Positions 1 to 11,450 of a stretch of 64,000 nt of DNA are shown here, piece by piece. Each line of letters starts with the position of its first letter. Within the stretch, counting starts at the first letter, position 1. Under the pieces are notes generated by a model. The model had not been told where the DNA came from, ran no database searches, and was given only the letters and a program-made list of their open reading frames with translations. Position numbers and translations under genes: made by a program. The DNA comes from Camillea tinctor (taxonomy: Eukaryota; Ascomycota; Sordariomycetes; Xylariales; Xylariaceae). The stretch spans positions 300,002-364,001 of the forward strand of contig MU394091.1 in NCBI GenBank assembly GCA_022578605.1. The letters run 5' to 3'.

Positions 1-300
1 GTGTGAGCGAATTTTCGATTGGGCTTCGGAATTGACCTTCGCATCCGCCGGGATCTGCATGAGGCTGCAATCTAGCCATTTCTTGGCGCATCGTTCACAG
101 GGAACTCCATACTGCTCAGCAACACACCTGAGGTGAGCGGCACGACAAGCCGAACAACTTCTCACCTTTCTCTTCCCCCCTCTCCGTATCCTAGTCTTGC
201 AGACAGTCGTGGTATTCTTTCGTGGCTTGGATGAGACTAGGGGCCGGCGCTTCTTTGAACTACCTTCAATAGGAGATACCTTGTCGTTGGCAACAGCCAT
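1..300 (-). CDS. Zn(II)2Cys6 transcription factor, N-terminal part (cut by window edge)
   Basis: Reading down from an ATG at 300-298 gives 100 uninterrupted codons to the window edge, so the gene continues to the left. After a lysine/arginine-rich N-terminus (KKRRP near residue 16, RRGGKRKVRSC near 39-49) comes a complete binuclear zinc cluster with cysteines at residues 49, 52, 59, 68, 71 and 78 (spacing C-x2-C-x6-C-x8-C-x2-C-x6-C). Known of the family: this is the GAL4-type DNA-binding domain of fungal regulators, which bind CGG half-sites. The eight-residue middle spacer is longer than the usual six but permitted. No regulatory middle domain is visible because the rest lies outside the window. 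It is followed by a 960-bp spacer and then the MFS gene on the same strand, so it could be the pathway regulator of that transporter and the PKS relic; that is inference. Confidence 0.85.
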   Translation of the reverse strand, partial: MAVANDKVSPIEGSSKKRRPLVSSKPRKNTTTVCKTRIRRGGKRKVRSCSACRAAHLRCVAEQYGVPCERCAKKWLDCSLMQIPADAKVNSEAQSKIRSH

Positions 301-1263
301 AACTACAGGTCGTATGTGCTAATGAATCAGGATTTCCTAGAGTAACACAGTCTGCAGAGCTATGAGAATGACGACCAGTGCCAAGGAGAATGTTTTTCTG
401 AGAGGGGCAATAAGCAGAGATATTAACACAGTATTGCGATAGGAGAAGGTGGTTGAAATTTCGACTGCTAAGTTGGTTTCACAGTTCATGAAATTCGCGA
501 GGTATGACAGAATCAATATAAATTATGCTATTTATAACGAGCATTGGTGACTCTTGATAGTCTGATGCAATTCCTCTATTTGCAGCTTTTGAATACACAA
601 ACATGCGCCATGTAAAGAACAATTCAAAGGGTCTCTCTAAGTTAAATTTTGGTGCACAAAGATATCAGAGTCCTGGGGAACAATACCATTCTACAGATCC
701 AAGCAAATGTGCTGACTCTTGATAAAGCATCGGGCAACCGACAACAGTTTGGATAGAACAAAAACCTCTATAAGGAAACTTAAAGGGATGCCTATAATGA
801 AATATCAAATGGTTTAACAAGGGATATATTAAATATGAACTTCAGAGGATGAACGTTGTCGTTACACCGTGGCACACTCTGCAATCTATATTACCTCTGT
901 AAGAGTTCTTTATTCCCCTAATTCTTGCAATTCTCTTTTTGAACTCTCACCGCTACACCACCCGCGTAGCACTTCATAGAGCCTTTGATCATAGTATAGT
1001 TATGATATGCAAATATAGACTACATACCTAAGTCTGTGTTTAAAATAACGAGCATATGTATACAGTGGTTGAGTTGACCCTCTCTATATTCAGGATATTA
1101 AGAATAGATATCAAATTGTCTAAACCAACACGTCGGATTTTAAGAAGAATTTAACCTAGGGCTCGAAATATAAACGGCGTTTCTTATTCTATTTCTTTCA
1201 CTGCTGTTGCTCGATCTAATACCTCAATGTTAAACCTAATCATGATTATTCTGTTAACCGACT
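301..1263. other. AT-rich intergenic spacer
   Basis: No convincing coding frame, RNA gene or repeat seen. It holds the upstream region of the partial zinc-cluster regulator and the 3' side of the MFS gene. Confidence 0.5.
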
Positions 1264-3258
1264 TTAAACCACTTGTCCCTCCAATTGCCGTCCTCTTCCA
1301 TGTAGTTTAGATAACCAAGATGTTGCCATATATCGCCTAATTGATTTACCCCAAATCATGAAAACTATGAGGAATAGGTTATTCACTAGGAAAATGCCCC
1401 CGAACCCTCCAGCTATAACCACAGCATAGCCACTTTGCATGACCCAATCCAGGACTTTGTACCCAAGCCCAAAACTTACTGCTTGCTTCCCGACGTTCAT
1501 AGCTATGAGCATCTCTGAAGTATTGCTATTATACGAATCTACAGCATATGCAAGTGTGAAGCAGTAGAAAAAGTAGCCTCCCCATGATGCAAGGCCAGAT
1601 CCAAAGAAATAGCCTATCCAATGCAGGTTCAGCTCTGCGGTTAAGCCATAAACAACTAGACCTATTGGCGCTATGATCATCGCGGGTAGCATAACACCTA
1701 GTCGCATCTCTGCTTCACGTATGCCGTTGTTTCGTCGCGTCAGGTACGCTGCAAGCCGATCGGACGTTGGGGTAAATGGGACTGCAAGAACGAAACCGGC
1801 AATGGAGCCCACAGAATTGACACCGGAGCTAGACTAGAGTGGTCGTAAGTTTAAACGCATGAGAATGGACGAAAAGGGGGTAGAATTTAAGGAATTTTTA
1901 CCTCTGGCCAATTATACGGAGGTGCCATTATTTTGATTGGGAATACAAAATTAAATGCAAGGCCCCCTAAGCCGATAATAATGCCGAAAGTCGTAATGAC
2001 CCATAGCACTTGAGGCACTAGGAAGTATGTAAACGAACGCCATATTAAAGTAAAAAAGGGCACCGAGTGATCGATGCGGCCCCAAGGTTGAAGGGTTTCG
2101 AGAAAGGTCTTGCGGGCTGGTATAGCTCGTGCTTGCTCTACGGTACTAGAGACGGGCTTCACCTCGCGTGCGTTCACATCGGACCTTTCGGATGAAGAAT
2201 CCCGCACTATATATGTTTCTCGGTCGTAAGAAGATTCTTCGACGAAAAAGAAAGCAAGTATGAATAAGGCACCCGCAAGAGCAAGGTTCACATAGAAGAA
2301 TAGTCGCCAGGAGTACCGAGTTGGCAGCATATACGCGGCAGGGATCGTAGATAGCGCGGCCATACACATAGCAACTCGTAGATGTTAATATTATCATATA
2401 AAAGAAGTTATCAGGCTTCTGGGATCTCCGCGCTTACATGTATAATATCCAATACGTTTGCCTCGTTCGTGGAGGAAGAATATATCATTTACGAGCTGAA
2501 CAGGCAAAGCTTCGCAAACTCCAGCGCCGAAGGAATGGATAACACGCGCTGTCATCAAACCTGCGTAGCTATTCGCTCTGGAGCATCCAGCAAGGCCTGC
2601 AATAAACTACATCCCATATTAGTCGATACGGCCTAGGTATCGAGGGCAGGTCAGTGACACCCACAGCTATCATTGACCCAAGCATTACTGGTCGCCTCCC
2701 AATTTTCAGATAGAGAGGTACTAGAAGCAGAGAACCGAAACCATATGCCAGATTAGGATAAGATACGAGGGCAGAGGCATCTGCTGGCGAAACTTGGAAC
2801 ACCTGAGACCAAAGGGTTATGTACGGCCCCACACCGAGAAGTGCGGAGTTTCCGAGGAACGAGTATAGACAGACAACAACTAAGATCATCATCTTCCTGA
2901 ATTTAGACCACTGCAGAGGGTTCTTAGTCTCGTAAAATCGTGCATGGGGCACCACGTGTATGCGGATATCTGCTCACCTGCAAAGGATCGTTAGGGTCCT
3001 CTGCGGGTACGGGATATAAAGCTTGTCCATAGCCGGTGTCGTCACCCTCTGTTCAAGATATCAGACTTGTAATGAATGGATTGCGACAGGAGAACTAACC
3101 TGCAGCTTTCACGTTCACTGTTCCGGGAAGCCCTTCTTCGTGCGCATGACTAGCATCCCTTTAGATCATCTTCCTTGACGTTGGAGCGGATTTGGCATTT
3201 ACCTATGCACTAAATGCACGTTTTGCTCCTTAGCATTTCCGACTACTTTCGTTGCCAT
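1264..3258 (-). CDS. MFS transporter (fungal drug:H+ antiporter / Hol1-like type)
   Basis: Seven exons join into a 542-residue protein: 3258-3203, 3149-3100, 3048-2978, 2910-2661, 2596-2438, 2374-1902 and 1833-1264, all with GT-AG introns and kept phase. A hydrophilic N-terminus (ending DPNDPLQWSKFRK) precedes about twelve hydrophobic segments. The loop LKIGRRPVMLGS after helix 2 is the classic MFS motif A, FGAGVCEALPVQLVNDIFF matches helices 4-5 of Hol1-like fungal members, and the C-terminal half carries FTPTSDRLAAYLTRRNNG in the central loop and AVDSYNSNTSEMLIAMN near helix 10. Length is normal for the family. Individual exons in isolation look frameshifted, but introns explain every break and no stop remains, so I call it functional. 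It probably sits in the plasma membrane and exports or imports a small metabolite; the substrate is unknown. It lies next to the PKS relic on the same strand. Confidence 0.9.
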
Positions 3259-4173
3259 GTTCTTAAATGTTCGCCGTTCAACGTATTTTTGTCAGCATAG
3301 AAAAAGCTTTAATTAAACCTCCAAGACATGGGCATGAGCCCCTTTTCAATAACTGAACAAGTGTTTATAATATGCGACCAAAAACTTGGTCTTGCTTTGT
3401 AATGAACATTGGCGTTCGGCAGATACAAATGGACGGTCTAGATGTATCGACATACTAGGGGAATTTCACGAGCCTATGCTTACTCTAGTGATACATACGT
3501 CAGGATGGCAATGCTTCTTACTGAATCCAGATAGTGTATATGACCATGTGAGGAGATCTTGGGTGACATTTACCCCGCGATATCATATCCGGCTGTGGCT
3601 GATTTGGGCATGATACCTCCTCCAACCATGATTATCTTGTATGTAAGGTCCTCGAATCTATAGCGGCTTTACTGAGGACTCATTATTTACCGGATTGCCG
3701 ATCGCAACATCGCTTCGAAATGTACATGGAAGGTAGAACTAGACCTCCCATAATCTTATAATGATAGCTATGAGTTCATGCTTCAAGAACCTCCTAGATA
3801 TTATCTCTTGATAGATGGTGGTTATGAGCTGAATACCACTTGGTCTTAAGTAAATATGTATTGACGAGAGTTTGTAACAGTCTGTGGAGTTTTTTATCCC
3901 TTTTCCTATGCTAGAAAGAGTAGCATTCTTATTAATATGTCATAACTCTCGTCGTAAGTTTGAAAGATCATGGTTCTATATCGAATGTAATCTCTGACAG
4001 ACCCCGAGGAATGTCCAAGAGGAGTTCTAGATACTTATAGAAAAAAAGATGAGATAAGAAACCGCATATATAAGTGTGGGCATATTGGCCGAGAGAACCC
4101 TAAAAACATTAAGAGTGATGCCAAGAGAAAAGGGGTATCCATTACCTAGCCCGCCCAAATGTAAATCTTTTAA
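3259..4173. other. AT-rich spacer between MFS gene and PKS relic
   Basis: Nothing recognisable. The open frame at 3386-3613 (+) shows no family features and is probably chance. Confidence 0.45.
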
Positions 4174-6643
4174 TCAATATGACTTCTGCCGGCGATACCG
4201 ACTCTTTCTAGCCGCTTCAATGCAAAGTTGCTCCAACGAGATATTACTTATCAGGACGAAAACCTCAATTTTCGCGCCGATTTCTCTCTAGAATCAATTT
4301 CTTAGATCGATAGCCGCCAAAGAGTCGATACCATATGTATGCACCGGCTTTCCGGGATCGATATCCGACTCGGCTAATTCTAACACCTGCGCCATCTTAC
4401 TAGAAAACCGCGCTGTAACGAGCGATGCCGCCTCATCTTCGGATGGTGCGTTTTTCAAGAGCTCGGCTTTATCTACTACGCTGTTTGCATTACCGGAGTC
4501 TGGTTTAACGCCGTCAAGCCCCATGCGGAACAGATGCCGGAACATCGGACGTCAGATTGAGTGGTGGAGATCAATGCTTTGGCTAGGACGGCCGATGGAA
4601 GTTCTATACCGATGACAGCCTAGGTTTCCTCATGGGTTAGTAACGACAATTTGGGTTCGCAGTAGTACAGTAGCGCAATAGCTCTTTGTATATGTCCATA
4701 AGAAGACCTATTCGTCGCATCAATGCCAATAGGTACTCGCTCTCAGCAACTATGCCTTCCATTACCATCACATCTAGATTAAGTGATACTGCTCTCTGGC
4801 CATGGGAGATACGGTAATGAGCAAGGGCATATTTGAAAGTGTTCCTAGCCCCGTAGTTAGCCTGGCCTCGACTGCCGAAAATACCGTTGAGAGATGATAG
4901 AAGGATAAAGAAGTCAAGATTAGAGGGCGAGGCCCTGTGTAGATTCGAACCTGTGACCTTTGAGTGGGTACTGACTACCCAGTCGTCGTACGACATATTT
5001 TCAAAGAAATTATTCTAAGGCTATGTTAGCACTGCCTTAATAAAGGACTTCTGCATATAGATACTGACTCTTAATGTTAGAGTTGCTTGAATGCATCCTC
5101 TAACCAGTGGCGTCGAGTTAGCTAAGCTTCGGATTATCCCCTTGAGGTCATTCATATTGCTAATGCCAACCTCAGGGATAACAATATTGACACCTTTTAT
5201 TTTAAGCTCATTAACAAAAGCCTTCGCCGCATCTGTTTTCACTCGTCAGCGAGAAAGAATAACCAAATTTATAGTACCGCGACTCGTCATCCATAGTGCG
5301 AAGATTCGTGCAGGCCGGCTAACCCTCCTACTATAATATATGTAGCATCAGCAGGGAAACTATATTTCGATCTCGTTGTGGTGTTTGCTTAGAAAATGAT
5401 TAGTTCAGAATCACAATCCCCTCCCTCCCTAGTAGACATCATGAACTCACATACCATGATCATGGTCCCCGGTGCTAGCTTAATCACATACTTGCCAATT
5501 AGCTGATGATCCTGGAAATGGCAGAAGGCCGCCTCAAGATCAGTAGCTCCGAAAACATAAAGTATATGTGGGGGTTTAAGCTGTTTCTCAAAGCCCGCCC
5601 GCATTTCTTGCTGAAGTATGTTGCAAGCCATAGCTAGTCTCTTCTTCAGTAATTCTGCCATATTTACTGACGTCCATGAAATGTTTGCCGGCAAGCTAAT
5701 ACGTGGCTCCGAACTGACTGAGTTGGTTTTGAGAATGGTGTCGATGATATGACCAAAGGGCACTAGGTACCCGTACAGCCTCAGTATTGGAACGTTCACC
5801 AATGACTCGAAGACAACATCGATACCTTTTCCATGGCTATTGAGTTGGATCTTATTCGTAACTATATTGTCGCCATCGTAGAATACTACTTCAGAGGGAG
5901 CACTGAATTTGGCCTTGAGAAATTCTCCCTTAGAAGCGGATGTCGTCATGACAAAAACTTCAGCACCAATCTCGTTCGCTAGCTGTATTATGAACTGGCT
6001 AGCACAGCTAGTGCCTTGGTAGATTAGGACGTAGTCGCCTTCCTGAACCCTGGCTACATTCATCACGACGTGGTACCTTAGCCAGAGAGAATTTGGTATT
6101 GAAGCAACCTCCTGAAAACTGACGTGCGGTGGGGTCCTACTAACAGCACTTGACTTAACATGCGTCTGAGACCCAAGAGGTTTAAGACTAATAAGGCAGA
6201 CTCTGTCGCCAGGCTGAAGACCAGATTTCGTCCCTGCTGTTCGAACAACTCCGGTACGATGTCTAGTTTACCAGGAGAACGTATTCGAAGCGAAACTCGA
6301 GAATCAGAATAGTTGACATGTGCGTTGTTGACTCGGAGAGTTAACCTGGGCGATAGTTTTATCCATGTATCTGAACCTTTGCATAAGAAACCGTGATAGG
6401 CATCTATGCACCTTATGAGCTCATCGGTGACTTACATGACTTGTTCTGTCCTTGTCTCTATAATACAGAGCATTGATATTGATCCTATCTTTCGGGGATT
6501 CTGTACAGGCTAATCTACCCTCACAAAATTTGTCAAAAGCCGTCTACTGAGTTAGCATCTTGAGGAAACTTGAAGCTCAACCCTACTATAGCAATGGGTA
6601 TACCCTCATTGTCGATAAGGGTGCTTGACCCATCAGATGTCAT
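4174..6643 (-). pseudogene. Highly reducing type I polyketide synthase, collapsed pseudogene (KS stub-ER-KR-ACP)
   Basis: The start (ATG 6643-6641) reads into the beginning of a ketosynthase (GIPIAIVGLSFKFPQDANS), then TGA replaces the expected Trp and the frame is lost around 6530. The rest of KS and all of AT, DH and methyltransferase are missing. From about 6285 to 5450 an enoylreductase is open in one frame (GLQPGDRVC, EVASIP, GKGIDVVFES), with a probable intron at the ER/KR linker (GTATGT near 5455 to CTAAG near 5389). The ketoreductase follows in pieces: nucleotide loop IIVGGLAGL then a frameshift, WMTSRGTINLVILSR then a stop, and ILLSSLNGIFGSRGQANYG with the catalytic-region Tyr. The acyl carrier domain retains the phosphopantetheine serine in YGIDSLAAIDLRN, then TGA and TAG interrupt a recognisable C-terminus that ends at 4174. 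About 2.5 kb remains of a usual 7 kb. It cannot make a working synthase. Confidence 0.85.
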
Positions 6644-7797
6644 CTTTTTTGATGGCCGGATTATTTACTGGCAGTGTTGAGTATGAGAAATACGATGGGA
6701 ATTAAAAGATTAGGCAAAGATCGAAAGGATGGTTTCTAGGCGTACTCATGAGTCATATATGCGGCCTTGCTAGGTAGCTTTGAATAGTAGAATCAGAAAA
6801 AAAGACGAATCAGTATTGTAAATTCCGACTTAGCTAAACGTTCAAGTCCGTCCACCGGGAGATGGCTATGATGAATACCTCTTGGTCGAAACGCTCAGCT
6901 CATAGTTTATTAGGTATCCACGAATGATATGGTAAATATAAGCTTTCATCACGGTCCTGAAAATGCCTTAGAGAACTTAAGCTCCTCCACACTAAGTTGT
7001 ATTGGCTATATTATTTCCTTATATTGTGATGTAACTAAAGTGACAATCTGTGTACTATGTCGCGAAGGAACAGCTTCGCATTGTTAATCCATCGGGACAT
7101 CCTTACAGCTGTCTTGAACAGGTTGATCTGAAGCAATGAGTGGAAATATAAGCGGCGCTATCGAATCCTACCTATGTAAGAATGTACCGTGCATAGTTGA
7201 CCCAATATTAACAAGCATGGCATATGCGACGTAATCCTGTTTAGGCTCATCGATGGTGCCCTAAATCTGATTTGAATTGAACATGATCTGTTAATTGATT
7301 TAGCTTGGGAGACTCGAAAGCCCCCATCGCCTGCATGATCTGTATACTGAGTATACTCTCTTATGTCAACCTATAGCAGCTCTTGAAAAGACTGGAGATA
7401 GAAATGGATGGGAGTGTGGCCCATCCTTAAACTCCTATTCGTTAGTCTGTCAACTTAGCGTGGACTATGCATACTAGCATCAATATATTTATAGCTACGC
7501 CCGGGTTTACTTATATACTAACTACACTAGTGTATTGAAGATAAAGGCTATACACAGCGGATCCCGAAGCGACAACCCATTTCCAAATATAGCAAGTTGC
7601 GTCTTAATGCTGACTTCGGACCTTAACATCACACACTAAGGCTCAGTATGTCCGGCCAACCTCCGCTACAGGCATATCATCCATTCCGCTGCGGACCTGA
7701 GAAGAATACCTAGTTATTATGAAAGCACACACACCCTACTCGTCTTCTTTCAATAATTTCCTGTCCATACCGAACATACATGCCGTCGTGACCACTG
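6644..7797. other. AT-rich spacer upstream of PKS relic
   Basis: No coding-like frame found on either strand. It would hold the former PKS promoter and the promoter of the + strand membrane-protein gene. I see no recognisable operator. Confidence 0.4.
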
Positions 7798-9049
7798 TTG
7801 GACTGCAACATATTTTCCAACATGTCTACGTCTAGCCAACCAGCACCTGAGCTGCACCCCAATGAGGTCAGCGACAGTTCCGTTACCTTCCTCGGCATCG
7901 TAGCTATGATGCTTTTCCTATCTACAGTCTCGGTAATTCTTCGTTTCGTCTCTCGAAGCTTGGCTGTGCGCTTTTGGTGGGACGATTGGGTAATCTTGGC
8001 TGCTCTGGTATTCTCCTGGGGCGCTGCCGTATGCTGCGTGCTTATTGCGACCGTTGGTGCTGCAGGATATCACATCTCAACATACCCTTTATGGCAAATA
8101 GAGGTGTTTCTTAAGGTAAGTCATCCATAATACTCCTAGGCAAATCAAACATATTGTTTACATGTAGTGATGACTTATTTTTTTGTTCTTAAGATCGACC
8201 TAGGCCTCAATATCTTATACAATGCAAGCGTGACATCTGCAAAAATTTCGATTCTACTCTTCTATCGAAGGATGTTTCCGATACAGTCAAGCATTCGTCT
8301 CTGGATGAGAATTATGGGTGGCATTGTCATTGCCTACTTCCTCGCCGCCGTACTTGGCCTCGTCTTTTCGTACAACCCTGTCGAGGCCCAATGGAAGTTT
8401 TGGCTGCCTCATACAAACATTAATATCGTTGCGTTTTGGCTCACAATGGGTGTTATAAATGCTTTAATTGATGTTACCATCCTAGCTATTCCACAGTCCA
8501 GAGTGTGGAAGCTACAAATGGACACTAGACGCAAAATCTTGGTCTCCCTAGTTTTCCTTCTTGGAACATTGTGAGTTTACTACTCTATTCTATACTGACG
8601 ATACTAATTCTTCTCTAGTGTCTGTATCACAAGCATTATCCGCATAGTATTTTTATACAACATTGATCTAAACGACGTCACCTGTAAGTTTTGATCTATG
8701 AAGTTCTCAACCACAAGTGCTTACTAAAGCTTTACTAGGGAGCCTCACGCCATCCGGCATTTGGACAATGATAGAACTCAATTCATCTATCATCTGTGCC
8801 TGCCTTCCAGTACTACCGAGCTTATTTAAACGCAAACGAGTAGAGTCTAGCAGACGGACGATCAGCCCAGAGTCGAAAACTAGTCACACTCGATCACTAC
8901 TGAAACCTAGAGGTAACGATTCCTGCGATCTTGAACTACGTCCTGAACTCGGACACCATACTAGCATAGAAGCTATATACGACCAGCGACGCCAGGGAAG
9001 AGAGAGTTATGGACCGGTGCATGTCCGGAAGGACTTCATTGTTGAATAG
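7798..9049 (+). CDS. PTH11-like / fungal rhodopsin-domain integral membrane protein
   Basis: Four exons (7798-8115, 8194-8570, 8619-8683, 8739-9049) join in frame to 356 residues. A second ATG eight codons in (7822, MSTSSQPAPEL) may be the true start and would give 348 residues. The protein has seven hydrophobic segments and the typical order of this family: DDWVILAALVFSW after helix 2, the ISILLFYRRMFP block in helix 4, FSYNPVEAQWKFW in the extracellular loop, and a basic, serine-rich cytoplasmic tail from KRKRVESSRR to the end. Known of the family: a large expansion of GPCR-like proteins in filamentous ascomycetes (Pth11 relatives, Fung_rhodopsin domain). Ligand and role are unknown. Intact, with no sign of decay although its neighbour is a dead PKS. 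A paralogue of the same class lies at 28.2 kb. Confidence 0.85.
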
Positions 9050-10189
9050 GCAGCTATTCGATTCTAGGGAGGGGGGGAATCCGAAACAATAAGTAACTAA
9101 CCTAGAAGGAGAGGGTGATAAAAAAAACCAAACACATGCAAAAATACGAAGTATTGTCATACATATAATTCCCAAGAAGCATATACCCAATATACCCATC
9201 ATACCCATAATATTTTCAATCATCACGTATTAAGCAGAATGGCATATGAGGGGTAATTTGCTTTTCCTTACATTCAATTCCTGAATGGTGAGTGGCACGA
9301 ATTACGGCTGATGGTGCGTTTGATCAACACCAGCCCCTCAACGTACACGTGTGACGTTTCCAAGTCCTGCTCCATAATTAATGGGTCGTCATTCCATGGC
9401 TTCAAGGGTAAGATCCCATTGCCGCGCTCTTGTGACAAGTTAGACGAAGTCGAGTTAGCTTTTCTATCCCATAAGCTACGACCGTGGGGTTAATCTGCAT
9501 GTGTGCGGCGGCGGGACCAACAGAATATCAACGATCCCACTATGAAAGTATCTCAGCTGCTTTTTGAACATGCCCCGAATTGTGGAGTGGAACGGGTCCA
9601 CAACTATCGATTTTGCCTTATCATACGACGATGTCTGATATATCTATGGAATACTTTGTAATAATATCGCTCATGAATCCTTTGACACTCATTCTGGGCT
9701 CAAAAGTCTGAACGCCTATTAAAAAGGAGGGACGGCTGAACATAAGAGTTGGGAATGTCGGAGTCTAACAGAATGTTGTCCCCTCCTTATGTCATATTCT
9801 TACCGAAAAGGCGCGATCTTGGGAATATCATGTATGTGCCTCCCACGCCGCCAACCTGCAGAATAATCAGTTTTTTTTTTTTTTTTTTTGGCCTTGACTC
9901 TACCTAGCCTCTGACTTGGCAGGGACGTAAAGCAGTGCGCTATTGATCATCGGGTAGTGAACGGGTCTGGTTCAGTCTTCGTGATTAGCCTTATGTTCGT
10001 GCACTAGATCTGCCGAGACATTCTAACCCTACGAGCCGTAAGCCAGTCAGCCAACTTGCTTGTTGTCTGAGATTCAGCCTTGATATTTCCTTTCTCCTCT
10101 CCTACCAAATTCCAGAACGTAGACTTAGCCTCCGTTGACCAAATATTTCTAACTGTACATCATCTTTTACATCACTTTCTAACGCGAGG
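9050..10189. other. Spacer with 19-nt poly-T tract
   Basis: No gene seen. A run of 19 T occupies 9871-9889, about 300 bp upstream of the hydrolase ATG; T-rich tracts are common in fungal promoters but this one may also be a retroposed poly-A remnant. Confidence 0.4.
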
Positions 10190-10963
10190 ATGGCAGAAAC
10201 AAAACCTACACTTCTTTTTGTGCACGGTGCCTGGCATGTACCTTCTACCTACACCAAATTCACGAACGCCCTAAAGGCTCTAGGCTATGAAGTGCACACA
10301 CCACGCCTTCCATCGATGAATGGAAGTCGGCCACCCAATGCAGATCTATACACAGACACGGACTTCATTCGTTCTTATGCGGAGAGCTTAGTCAATGCTA
10401 ACCGTATCGTTATTGCTATTATGCATTCATACGGGGGGCATGTCGGCACGGGAGCCTTTTATGGATTGGGTTTGAGGAGCCGGTCCGAGAAAGGCTTGCC
10501 CGGTGGTGTCTCCCAACTTATTTACCTGGCAGCGTTTGCTCAACCCGAGGGGCTCACCGCCGTCGACCTAGTGAAGCAGTTTGACCGCGAGCATTTGATT
10601 CCACTAGCGCACGACTCGGCGGAGGACGGGACTTGCGTGCATCGGAATCCGAAGCTGGCTCTGATCGGCGAGGGGTTTGACGACGGTGCTGAGGTCGAGG
10701 AGTACCTGGCGACCCTAGTGCGCTGGAATGAGACAACCATGTACCAGCCTGTAAAACAGTGCGCATGGAAGGAAATCCCCGTGGTATACATACACTGCAC
10801 CCAAGACATGACTGTTCCCTACGACTCCCAGCAGTCCATGGTAAAGGTTATGGAAGAGCAGGGCGCGAATGTCAAGACGGTTATACTGGAAACTGGCCAC
10901 TGTCCAAATTTGACAATGCTAGAGGGCACGATCGATGCTATCAAGAACAACCTAGCGGCTTGA
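10190..10963 (+). CDS. Alpha/beta hydrolase (AB_hydrolase_6 type), 257 aa
   Basis: A single-exon gene of complete length. The N-terminus LLFVHGAWHVPSTYTKF gives the first strand and the oxyanion HGAW motif (residues 9-16). The nucleophile elbow is MHSYGG, with Ser80 and with Met where the first glycine of G-x-S-x-G usually stands, as is common in this salicylate-esterase-like subgroup. Asp206 (HCTQDMTVP) and His237 (ETGHCP) complete a Ser-Asp-His triad. No signal peptide, so probably cytosolic. Known of the family: esters, lactones, or in secondary pathways release and transesterification reactions; the substrate cannot be read from sequence. It faces the convergent LaeA-like methyltransferase 490 bp downstream. 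The frame from 10080 is out of frame and is not an extension. Confidence 0.85.
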   Translation: MAETKPTLLFVHGAWHVPSTYTKFTNALKALGYEVHTPRLPSMNGSRPPNADLYTDTDFIRSYAESLVNANRIVIAIMHSYGGHVGTGAFYGLGLRSRSEKGLPGGVSQLIYLAAFAQPEGLTAVDLVKQFDREHLIPLAHDSAEDGTCVHRNPKLALIGEGFDDGAEVEEYLATLVRWNETTMYQPVKQCAWKEIPVVYIHCTQDMTVPYDSQQSMVKVMEEQGANVKTVILETGHCPNLTMLEGTIDAIKNNLAA

Positions 10964-11450
10964 AATATTCACTGAGGATCAATTAACACTCCTAAAACAC
11001 ATCATATAGGTTACCGCAAAAGTGGGAATTCAGGACGATGATAGTTACAAGAGACATAGATCAATAAAGCTAGTCTAGTATGCACTACGTCCAGATTCCC
11101 ATCGCCTAGACTACCTATGTTCAAATATCGTAATTACTGAGTATTGCCCTAGTGTCAAATCGCATAGGTTGAAGTAGAATGTCAATTGACCTACATACAT
11201 ATAGAAACTAAGCAGGGGATGATAGTTATAGTTAGGTATTCAACTCTTCCTTCCTCAATCGTCACAGTCGAAGAGAGCTAGTAAATCTGCTAGTCAATTA
11301 GAATAGCCAATTTAGTATAGCGATCCTATAGTCATCAACGTACAACATTGAAACACTAAATCCTACTATAATATTCCTACTCCGCCAATTGTTGGTTGCA
11401 TTGCATCCTCCCCTGGAGGAAGCCCGGATCCACGTTGCACAGGGTATTTT
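10964..11450. other. Convergent 3' intergenic region
   Basis: AT-rich, between the 3' ends of the hydrolase and the methyltransferase. No gene seen. Confidence 0.45.

Noticed and set aside
2569..2660. Apparent frameshift in the MFS gene (protein text becomes meaningless after SMIAVG)
   Set aside because: A 64-nt intron at 2660-2597 restores the frame exactly, so the gene is not broken there.
4925..4965. tRNA-like GGTTCGAATC T-loop sequence
   Set aside because: It is part of the ketoreductase coding sequence on the minus strand, and no acceptor or D arm can be paired around it.
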